Position numbers and translations under genes: made by a program. 64,000 nucleotides of DNA from Aliiruegeria haliotis (GTDB lineage: Bacteria; Pseudomonadota; Alphaproteobacteria; Rhodobacterales; Rhodobacteraceae): the NCBI RefSeq assembly GCF_003003255.1, contig NZ_PVTD01000011.1, positions 1 to 64,000 on the forward strand. Direction: 5' to 3'. Position 1 is the stretch's first letter. Every line of letters begins with the position of its first letter. Positions 7,371 through 14,405 of the stretch are shown piece after piece. The notes below the pieces were generated by a model, which saw only the letters and a list, made by a program, of their open reading frames with translations, was not told the origin of the DNA and made no database searches.

Positions 7371-8308
7371 ACTTCATCAACCCAGAGAAGATCGCAATCG
7401 CAGCCAAGCTCAATCAAGCACATTTCGAATTTCCTCGCGCAGACACCCTGAAGCAGGCGTTTCAAAGGTGCGTGGAAGAACGCTACATGTGCCAAGAAAT
7501 CAATGGCATGGAAGCGCGCGGCTTGGTCGTAACCGGTGCATCTCGCGTTGGAAAGACGCGCGAGCTGAAGAAACTGATCAGCGACTTCAATGAGAGCAAA
7601 ACGCCCATGCCAGATGGGCGTCCAGCAAAGATTGTGAGTTGTTTGCTTGCCGGGCGTGTGACCTTCAAAGACCTTGCGCTCAGGACACTGACAGCGCTTC
7701 AATACGACCCCCAAAGGTCCCGAACCCAAGAGTACCTCTGGGAGCGAGTTCTTGATCAGGCCAAAGGCCAAGGCGTCATTGGCATCCACTATGATGAGTG
7801 CCAACACGTTTTCATCGAGGGCGCCAAGTCAAACCCGATCTTCCTGGACAGCTTCAAATCCATGATGAAGGAGCCGCGCTGGCCGCTGATGATGATCCTG
7901 TCCGGCGTACCATCGTTGTCAAAACATGTACGTTCCTACGAGCAGCTCGACAAACTGGTTGACCCGGTGCATTTCAGCGAGATCAAGCTCAAGCGCGATG
8001 AAGACCTGCTCGTCGCACTCTTGTACGGCTACGCCGATCAGGTCGAAATCGACATTGAGGGACTTGTTACTCGAGATTTCCTGGCCCGTCTCGATCATGC
8101 TTGCGCCAATAGGTGGGGGCTCGTGATCGAGCTTCTGATCGGCACCTTGATTGCGGCAAAACTGGAGCGAAAGAGCTGCCTGACGAAAGACGATTTCGTG
8201 GAGCAGTTTGCACTTCGGTCAGGTGTTCCTGCAAGCTACTCACCATTCGTCGTTGCGGATTTCGAGAAGGCTTACGATCCACGGGTGTTGTTTGAGCTTT
8301 GTGAGTAG
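7367..8308 (+). CDS. tnsC: TnsC/TniB-like AAA+ ATPase transposition regulator
   Basis: TnsC-type ATPases link target recognition to the transposase. This 313-residue AAA+ protein has Walker A GASRVGKT (residues 57-64) and Walker B GVIGIHYDECQH with D143-E144; a sensor-1-like LSGVPSL follows near residue 185. The length is short compared with Tn7 TnsC and closer to TniB-type members. It starts on an ATGA overlap with tnsB, and a strong terminator follows its stop, closing the operon. No TniQ/TnsD or TnsE gene follows, so either target choice depends on a protein encoded elsewhere or the element is incomplete. Confidence 0.85.
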   Translation: MNFINPEKIAIAAKLNQAHFEFPRADTLKQAFQRCVEERYMCQEINGMEARGLVVTGASRVGKTRELKKLISDFNESKTPMPDGRPAKIVSCLLAGRVTFKDLALRTLTALQYDPQRSRTQEYLWERVLDQAKGQGVIGIHYDECQHVFIEGAKSNPIFLDSFKSMMKEPRWPLMMILSGVPSLSKHVRSYEQLDKLVDPVHFSEIKLKRDEDLLVALLYGYADQVEIDIEGLVTRDFLARLDHACANRWGLVIELLIGTLIAAKLERKSCLTKDDFVEQFALRSGVPASYSPFVVADFEKAYDPRVLFELCE

Positions 8309-8345
8309 CCAAGCCGCTTTCAACAGAACGAACAAATGAAAATGG

Positions 8346-8370
8346 ACCCGCCATTTCGTGGCGGGTTTTT
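8346..8370 (+). terminator. Rho-independent terminator of the tnsABC operon
   Basis: ACCCGCCA and TGGCGGGT form a perfect 8-bp stem with a TTTCG loop, followed by TTTTC. It begins 38 bases past the tnsC stop codon. Confidence 0.85.
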
Positions 8371-8381
8371 CTTTGATCGTC

Positions 8382-8513
8382 GCATGCACGCTTATGCTTC
8401 CGTGATGCATGCTTATGATGACGTGGCTTTCCAGCATAGCCGCAACACGCTGTTAATAAACAATTTATTCCGATGAAATTTCGGACTAACACGTGATTCG
8501 CGCACGCTTATGC
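8382..8513. repeat. Repeated GCACGCTTATG motifs, candidate transposon end
   Basis: GCATGCACGCTTATGC (8382-8397), ATGCATGCTTATGA (8405-8418) and CGCACGCTTATGCC (8501-8514) are in the same orientation; the shared CTTATG cores are 21 and then 95 bases apart. Spaced same-orientation sites just outside the transposition genes are what a Tn7-type end (TnsB sites) looks like. The inverted partner set was not found elsewhere in the window, so the other end may lie left of base 1 or be diverged. Confidence 0.5.
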
Positions 8514-8850
8514 CCAATTGGCACTTCCGGATCAAAGATCCAAAGAAAATCGATGCCCTTACCGGGCGTTGATTTTGACACCCTCCCGTCCCGGCCAGAC
8601 TGTGACACAATCCTCGCCAAACCAGCCTGCCGCACGTCCCTATGGACGCCCCAATCGGCGCCATCGACCTGTGGGTCCCTACCTGATCCGCCGGGGCGTG
8701 GTCTTCTGCTTCCGCAGGATGCCTACCCAACATCATATCAAAAAACTGCGAAAAAACCTGTGCCTCTCGCTGCGAACCCCTCTGCACGCGGAGGCGATAA
8801 AAAGGGCCGGCCGGCTCCTCCTCGCCTAAAATCGCGAAGAGGCAAAAGTG
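8514..8850. other. Intergenic stretch after the candidate transposon end
   Basis: About 340 bases with no convincing gene. Composition rises from AT-rich to chromosome-like G+C across this stretch, consistent with the element boundary lying here. I could not identify a terminal TGT/ACA dinucleotide pair or a target-site duplication with confidence. Confidence 0.4.
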
Positions 8851-9051
8851 ATGCAAGATCTGAACAATCAGGCGCTGACAGCAGAAGAGGCCGCCGTGAT
8901 CCTTGGCGACATGCTCCGACGTGACCTCGCGCGGATCGTACACGACAAGGACACCGCACAGATCCGAACGGACCAGATTATTGACAGGCCCATCGGAGCC
9001 CCGAATGCCGGTCCGACCGCATCCGTCGCGTGGCGCTACGCGGCGCAATGA
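8851..9051 (+). CDS. Small hypothetical protein, possibly a truncated gene
   Basis: A 66-residue frame beginning MQDLNNQALTAEEAAVILGD, with AGAGG eight bases before the ATG (a GTG one codon earlier is also possible). The first 45 residues look like two soluble helices; the last 20 (proline/glycine/alanine-rich) look less protein-like. This raises the possibility that an older gene was cut when the adjacent element inserted. I recognise no family. It lies convergent to the ABC ATPase gene downstream. Confidence 0.35.
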   Translation: MQDLNNQALTAEEAAVILGDMLRRDLARIVHDKDTAQIRTDQIIDRPIGAPNAGPTASVAWRYAAQ

Positions 9052-9146
9052 TTTCACCCAGGTCGAGAGATCGGCAGTCAACACAACAACTGCCATTGGC
9101 GCCGCACTTTGGGTCGGGACACATAGCCAAACGCCGGTGGTGCTCG

Positions 9147-10199
9147 TCACACCGAGACGAGGCGGGCCGCTGTCGGGTCGAAACCCACATGCACCGTGTC
9201 GCCCTTGCGGAAGGGTGCGGCGTCGGGCACCGTGACCGCGAAGATCTCGCCAAGAGCCGTGCTGAGCGTGTATTGCACCTGATTGCCGAGATAGGCCGCA
9301 TAGCTCACCTCGGCGGGCAAGGTGTCAGCCGCAGCCTCGCGGGTCAGCCTCAACTGGTGCGGGCGCAGCACGAGATTGGCCTGTCCGGTGCTCGCGAAAG
9401 CCGTAGGCAACTCCAGGCGGCGTCCGTCGATCACGATATCGACGGTCTCGCCGGCGCGCGCCACCTCGACCGGAAGCAGGTTCGCGTCGCCGATGAAATC
9501 GGCAATGAACGCCGAGTTCGGGCGCTCATACAGATCGGCGGGGGTGCCTTCTTGCGCAATTTCCGCGTTCTTCATCACGATGATACGATCGGAAACGGCC
9601 ATGGCTTCTTCCTGATCGTGGGTAACATAGATCGCGGTGAGGTTCAGGCGCTGCTGGATTTCGCGGATCTCCTCGCGGACGTGCCGGCGCAGCTTGGCGT
9701 CCAGATTGGAGAGCGGTTCGTCCAGCAGAAGCACTTCCGGTTCCAGAACAATCGCGCGCGCTACGGCCACGCGCTGCTGTTGCCCGCCGGACAGTTCGGA
9801 TGGCAGGCGGTCGCCGAAGCCCTCCAACCCGACCATCGCCAGACCCTCCTCAACCCGCGGGCGGATCTCACTCTTGGGTGCGCGTTTTACCGTGAGGCCG
9901 TAGCCGACGTTCTCCGCCACGGTCATGTGTGGAAACAAGGCGTAGGATTGAAACACCATCGAAACCCTTCGGTAGGTCGCAGACAGGTGGGTCACGTCCT
10001 CGTCCCCAATGAATATGTGGCCTGACGTCGGCGCCTCCAGCCCGGCCACGAGCCTCAGCGTCGTCGTCTTGCCGCATCCGGACGGCCCCAGAAGCGTCAC
10101 CAGCGTGCCCGGAGCGATATCCAGATCGAGGGGCTTCAGGGCGACAACGTCGTCAAAGTGCTTCGTGACGCCTTCAAATCGAACGGATCCCTTGGTCAT
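9147..10199 (-). CDS. ABC importer ATP-binding protein (FbpC/AfuC/PotA type)
   Basis: The cytoplasmic ATPase subunit powering the importer encoded just upstream. In 350 residues it shows Walker A GPSGCGKT (38-45), the Q-loop near FQSYALFP (83-90), signature LSGGQQQR (136-143), Walker B VLLLDEP (156-162), the switch histidine in YVTHDQEEAM, and a C-terminal TOBE-like domain from about residue 270. This layout is that of iron(III), spermidine, phosphonate and hexose-phosphate importers. It is the third gene of a minus-strand operon (binding protein, fused permease, ATPase); only nine bases separate it from the permease gene. The substrate is discussed at the binding protein. Confidence 0.9.
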   Translation of the reverse strand: MTKGSVRFEGVTKHFDDVVALKPLDLDIAPGTLVTLLGPSGCGKTTTLRLVAGLEAPTSGHIFIGDEDVTHLSATYRRVSMVFQSYALFPHMTVAENVGYGLTVKRAPKSEIRPRVEEGLAMVGLEGFGDRLPSELSGGQQQRVAVARAIVLEPEVLLLDEPLSNLDAKLRRHVREEIREIQQRLNLTAIYVTHDQEEAMAVSDRIIVMKNAEIAQEGTPADLYERPNSAFIADFIGDANLLPVEVARAGETVDIVIDGRRLELPTAFASTGQANLVLRPHQLRLTREAAADTLPAEVSYAAYLGNQVQYTLSTALGEIFAVTVPDAAPFRKGDTVHVGFDPTAARLVSV

Positions 10200-10208
10200 G
10201 GGGCTCTC

Positions 10209-12353
10209 CTAGTGGGCTTCGACGCGATCTGCGCGACGCAGGGTGCGCCGGCCGATCACGAGTTGCATGGCGATGATGACGGTGAGCATCGTGACGATCA
10301 GCACCGAGGCATAGGCAATGGCGATGCCGTATTCGCCGTTTTCAACGCGACCGACGATGAAGCTGGTGGCCATGTTGTGGCGCGCGGAAACAAGGAAGAT
10401 CACCGCAGACACGGACGTGATCGCGCGCACGAAACTGTAGGTCAGCGCAGCGAGGATGGCGGGCCCCATCAGCGGCAGGATCACCCGTCGCAATGTCGTT
10501 GCGGAGTTTGCGCCGAGCATGATCGAAGCCTCGTCGAGCGACTTGTCGAGCTGGCTCATCGCAGCGATGCCGCCGCGCACGCCCACCGGCATGTTGCGGA
10601 AGATGAACACGATGATCAGGATCAGGCCGGTGCCGGTCAGCTCGATCGGCGGGAAGTTGAACGCCATGATATAGGCCACGCCGATTACGGTACCGGGGAT
10701 CGCGAAGGAGAGCATGGTCGAGAACTCGAAGGCGTCCTTGCCGGTGAACTTCTGACGCACCAGCAGATATGCCGTGGCCAGCCCCACCGCGGCCGTAAGC
10801 GGCGCGGCGATGGCCGAGATCGTCAAGGTCGTGAAATAGCTGTCCCAGGCAGCGCCCGTGAAGTGCACCCCGTTCCGCACCACGATCTTGAAGCCGCGCA
10901 GGTAGTGCTCGAACGTGAATGTGTGGTCGTACCCCCAGAGCTTCACGAACGAGCCAAAGATGATAAGCGCATAAAGCACCATGGTGAAAAACGCCCAAGG
11001 CAGTGCCAGAAGGTAGGCCGTCCACCGCAGCGCAGGGTTCAGCGCGGCATGCCGGCCGGAATCGGCCTTTCCGGTAACGGTCGCGTAGTTCTTCTTGCCC
11101 ACCCAGAAACGTTGCGCGAGGAAGGCCGACAGCGTGAAGGTCAGCAGCGTGATCGACAGGATCGCCGCCTGCGCCGGATCGGCGATAGTGCCGACGATGG
11201 CGAAATAGATCTCGGTCGAGAGCACGTTGAAGTTGCCGCCAAGGACCAGCGGGTTGCCGAAATCGGCAATCGACTCGATGAAACCGAGCAGGAAGGCATT
11301 GGCAAGACCCGGGCGCATCAACGGGAACGAGACATAGCGGAATGTTTGCCAGCGGTTGGCGTCAAGCGTCTGGCTCGCCTCCTCCATGGAGGGGCTGACG
11401 CCCTCGACGACGCCGATGAGCACGAGGAAAGCAATGGGCGTGAATGACAGCATCTGGGCCAGCCAGACACCATGGAACCCATAGAGCCAGCGGGTCTTTT
11501 CCCAACCGAAGGCCCAGGAGAAAAACTCGGTAATGGTGCCCGCGCGGCCGAACAGAAGGATCAGTGCGAGGCCGATGACAAATGGCGGCGTGATGATCGG
11601 CAATACCGTCAGAACGCGCAGCAGTTTCTTTGCCCGGAAATCGGTCCGGGTGAAGATCAACGCGAACATCAGGCCCATGAGCGTGGTGCCCGCGGCGGTG
11701 GAGAGACCAAGCAGGAAGGAGTTGATGGCCGGCCCGCAACTTCCGCCGCCGGTGATGCAGCCAATGCCCCAGATGGACGACGAAAGGAACCGCGGCAGGA
11801 ACTCACCGAAACCGAGGCCCGCGCCCCCTTTCAGCTCGAAGGCCCGCACGAGAATGAAGGTGAGTGGAAAAAACACGAAGATCGCAACGAGCGCGACAAT
11901 GGCTCCGACGAGGCCAGTGACAAAAGCGTCGCCCCGTCCCTTGCCAAGTCCGGAGATGCCCGTTGTGGCGATGAAGAGAAGGGCTGCGGCGGTTACGAAG
12001 GCACCGCCGCCAATGCCCGGATTGTCGGCGTCCCAAAGCCCGTAGCGGGTCCCGACCAGAAGGGCTTGCCCGATCAGCAACGCGAGCCCGGCAGTGCCAG
12101 ACACGAACAGCCCACGCGCGGTCGCAAGCTGCGTTCGTGCGAATGCCAACGAAAGGGCCGCACCGACGAAGCCAATTGCGGGCAACCAGAGCCATGGCTT
12201 GCCGTTCAGCGCCGCGTCGATCGCCGATATGTGCGTCCCAGACCTGTCGACGAGCCAGCCAAACCGCCAGAACCCGTTCTCCGTCAGGTACCAAGGCAGC
12301 AGGGCCCAGCCAATCACGCCCACAACGAGCCAGAACACCGCAACGCGTCTCAT
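10209..12353 (-). CDS. Fused double-domain ABC permease (FbpB/AfuB type)
   Basis: Inner-membrane subunit of the importer. It is a 714-residue fusion of two permease halves with at least twelve hydrophobic segments. Each half carries an EAA-type loop for ATPase docking: one in MEEASQTLDANRWQTFRYVS and one in LDEASIMLGANSATTLRRVI. The ATG at 12353 has GGGGAG seven bases upstream; a TTG 15 bases earlier is in frame but unlikely. FbpB and AfuB proteins have this fused form, so one polypeptide likely replaces the usual permease dimer. The extra N-terminal segments (residues about 1-170) make it longer than many relatives. Confidence 0.9.
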   Translation of the reverse strand: MRRVAVFWLVVGVIGWALLPWYLTENGFWRFGWLVDRSGTHISAIDAALNGKPWLWLPAIGFVGAALSLAFARTQLATARGLFVSGTAGLALLIGQALLVGTRYGLWDADNPGIGGGAFVTAAALLFIATTGISGLGKGRGDAFVTGLVGAIVALVAIFVFFPLTFILVRAFELKGGAGLGFGEFLPRFLSSSIWGIGCITGGGSCGPAINSFLLGLSTAAGTTLMGLMFALIFTRTDFRAKKLLRVLTVLPIITPPFVIGLALILLFGRAGTITEFFSWAFGWEKTRWLYGFHGVWLAQMLSFTPIAFLVLIGVVEGVSPSMEEASQTLDANRWQTFRYVSFPLMRPGLANAFLLGFIESIADFGNPLVLGGNFNVLSTEIYFAIVGTIADPAQAAILSITLLTFTLSAFLAQRFWVGKKNYATVTGKADSGRHAALNPALRWTAYLLALPWAFFTMVLYALIIFGSFVKLWGYDHTFTFEHYLRGFKIVVRNGVHFTGAAWDSYFTTLTISAIAAPLTAAVGLATAYLLVRQKFTGKDAFEFSTMLSFAIPGTVIGVAYIMAFNFPPIELTGTGLILIIVFIFRNMPVGVRGGIAAMSQLDKSLDEASIMLGANSATTLRRVILPLMGPAILAALTYSFVRAITSVSAVIFLVSARHNMATSFIVGRVENGEYGIAIAYASVLIVTMLTVIIAMQLVIGRRTLRRADRVEAH

Positions 12354-12420
12354 GCCGCCACTCCCCAATAGGTCCGGCCCCGCGCGCGGCGGGGCCGGTC
12401 ATATCATGCACGTCTGAGGA

Positions 12421-13452
12421 TCACTCCTGGACGACGCCGCCGGCGCCTTTCACTTCCGCTTCCCACCGATCAAGCAGGCGCGCACGGGTTTCGGATGCAC
12501 CGTAGGTCGCGAAGTCGTAGTCGATCAGCTTCACCGCCGCCATGTCGGGGGCATCCGGGTCAGTCGACGCATCCGGGTTCGACGGGATGTTGTAGACGCC
12601 AACCTCAAGTCCGGCGGATTGGGCGGGAGCAGAGATCACGTACTCAACCCACTTCTTGGCGGACTCCATGTTCGGCGTGCCCTTGATGATGGACACTGCA
12701 CCCACCTCGTATCCGGTGCCTTCACAGGGCGCGACGATTTCCACCGGGAAACCCTGTTTCTTGAGGTTCACCATGTCGTGCATGAAGCCGATGCCAATGG
12801 TGTTTTCACCACGCGCGGTGGCCTTGCCCGGCGCCGAGCCCGACTTGGTGTACTGGTTCACGTTCTTGCCAATCTCGGCCAGAAGCTTGAAGCCCTCGTC
12901 CTCGCCGAACAGCTGTACGAGCGTCGCCAACTCGGTATAGGCCGTGCCCGACGATTTCGGGTTCGCAACCTGAATCTCTCCCTCGTATTCGGGCTTGGCA
13001 AGGTCGCGCCAGCAGGCAGGGGGTTCAAGCCCCTTCTCGGCAAGGATCTCGGTGTTGTAGATGATGCCGAGCAGGCCAACGTGCACACCAACGGCCTTGC
13101 CGCCGGACATTTCGGTCATGCTCTGCGACCAGCCGAGTTGGCCGGACACGTCAACGCCCGACGGAACCGTCAGGTCTTCGGCTGCGGCGATCAGGTGCGG
13201 ATCGCCCGTGCCGCCCCACCAGACATCGACCTTGGGATTTCCGGCTTCGGCGCGGATCTGCGCGAGCGTCTCGCCGGTCGACTTGCGCACGATGGCAACG
13301 TCAATGCCGGTATCGATCTGGAAATTCTGCGCCATCAGATCGCACCAGGACTGTTCGTTCGAGCAGACCACGTTGAGCGACTGAGCCATCGCGGCGGATG
13401 CGCCGAGGCTTGCCGTCAGCACCACGGCGCCGAGTGTGAATGTCTTGTACAT
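12421..13452 (-). CDS. Periplasmic substrate-binding protein (AfuA/FbpA type)
   Basis: Captures the ligand in the periplasm for the fused permease. The 343-residue precursor starts at ATG 13452 behind GGAGG and has a signal peptide ending ASAAMAQ-SLNVV (cleavage near residue 23). The mature part is a Venus-flytrap binding protein with segments (VCSNEQSWCDLMAQ; WWGGTGDPHLIAA; PKSSGTAYTELATL) typical of the family annotated as iron(III)-binding. AfuA of this family binds hexose phosphates rather than iron, and a phosphatase plus a two-component sensor lie next door. I therefore favour a phosphorylated organic ligand over iron, without proof. It is divergent from the response-regulator gene. Confidence 0.88.
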   Translation of the reverse strand: MYKTFTLGAVVLTASLGASAAMAQSLNVVCSNEQSWCDLMAQNFQIDTGIDVAIVRKSTGETLAQIRAEAGNPKVDVWWGGTGDPHLIAAAEDLTVPSGVDVSGQLGWSQSMTEMSGGKAVGVHVGLLGIIYNTEILAEKGLEPPACWRDLAKPEYEGEIQVANPKSSGTAYTELATLVQLFGEDEGFKLLAEIGKNVNQYTKSGSAPGKATARGENTIGIGFMHDMVNLKKQGFPVEIVAPCEGTGYEVGAVSIIKGTPNMESAKKWVEYVISAPAQSAGLEVGVYNIPSNPDASTDPDAPDMAAVKLIDYDFATYGASETRARLLDRWEAEVKGAGGVVQE

Positions 13453-13673
13453 GTAATCCTCCCAGATTTGCCGCGCGGTCCTCCACCGCATGGTCGCGGA
13501 AAGTGTGGCATCAAGCAGAACGCCAAGCGAGCGATGTGAGCGTTATCAGCGCGCGTTTCGGCTGTTTTTTGATGAACAATGTTACAAACCCGGCCAAAGA
13601 GGATGACGTTTACCCCTGTCAGGGCGCATGTTGGCCACCAGATCGTCGAGCGCAGGGGAGGCGCGTGAGACAG

Positions 13674-14405
13674 ATGACGGACCCCAAGGACAGACGACCC
13701 GTGGTTGCGGTGATCGATGATGACGCCAACCTTCGGCGGACCGTCACGGCATTGCTGCACGACAGCGGATTCGAGGCCGTCCCGCTGGCCGACGGCGCCG
13801 CCTTTCATGCGCGCGGACCGAAGCCCGGGGTTGATCTTGCACTGATCGACCTGAGACTGGCGAACGAGAATGGATTGGAGCTTGCGCAGGCCCTGCGTCG
13901 GCGACACGGACTTCCCATCGTGATGCTTACCGGCCGTGGTGATGAAACCGACCGGATCGAAGGGCTCGAAACCGGTGCCGACGACTACATGATGAAGCCG
14001 TTCAACCCGCGCGAGTTGATTGCCCGAATTCGTGCCGTCCTGAGACGCGCCGGCCATCCCGGCATGGTGTCACCCGACCGCGATGACGCGCATCAAATTG
14101 CGTTCGGCGGGCTACGACTGGATCTGGAGCGGCGGGATCTTGTCGCCGCCAATGGCACCGAGATCGCGCTGACCAATGCCGAATACAGGATTCTGCAATA
14201 CCTGGTTCTGAACCCGGGCCGCGTGATTCCACGCCCGGAACTCATGGCCGAGCTTGGCGCGGATCTGAACCACTACGGCGACCGAACGATCGACGTGTTG
14301 ATCCTGCGGCTTCGGCGCAAGATCGAGCCCGTGCCCTCAAAACCCGTCCATCTGCAAACTCGACGCGGCCAGGGCTACATTTTCCTGACTGGCTCCTCGC
14401 CATGA
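13674..14405 (+). CDS. OmpR-family response regulator
   Basis: A 243-residue DNA-binding regulator. The receiver domain (1-125) has the acidic pair near D15-D16, the phosphoacceptor D59 in ALIDLRL, a T in MLTGRGDE and the lysine of MMKPFNPREL. The C-terminal winged helix (about 145-240) has the usual ALTNAEYRILQYL and DRTIDVLILRLRRKIE segments. The ATG at 13674 has GGGGAGG about a dozen bases upstream; a GTG nine bases earlier is possible. It overlaps the downstream kinase gene by four bases and lies divergently from the importer operon, which is its most likely target. Confidence 0.88.
   Translation: MTDPKDRRPVVAVIDDDANLRRTVTALLHDSGFEAVPLADGAAFHARGPKPGVDLALIDLRLANENGLELAQALRRRHGLPIVMLTGRGDETDRIEGLETGADDYMMKPFNPRELIARIRAVLRRAGHPGMVSPDRDDAHQIAFGGLRLDLERRDLVAANGTEIALTNAEYRILQYLVLNPGRVIPRPELMAELGADLNHYGDRTIDVLILRLRRKIEPVPSKPVHLQTRRGQGYIFLTGSSP

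Noticed and set aside
9147-13452. Firm assignment of the importer to iron(III) uptake
   Set aside because: Family resemblance alone is weak evidence for ligand; the neighbouring phosphatase and sensor point elsewhere, so the ligand was left open.
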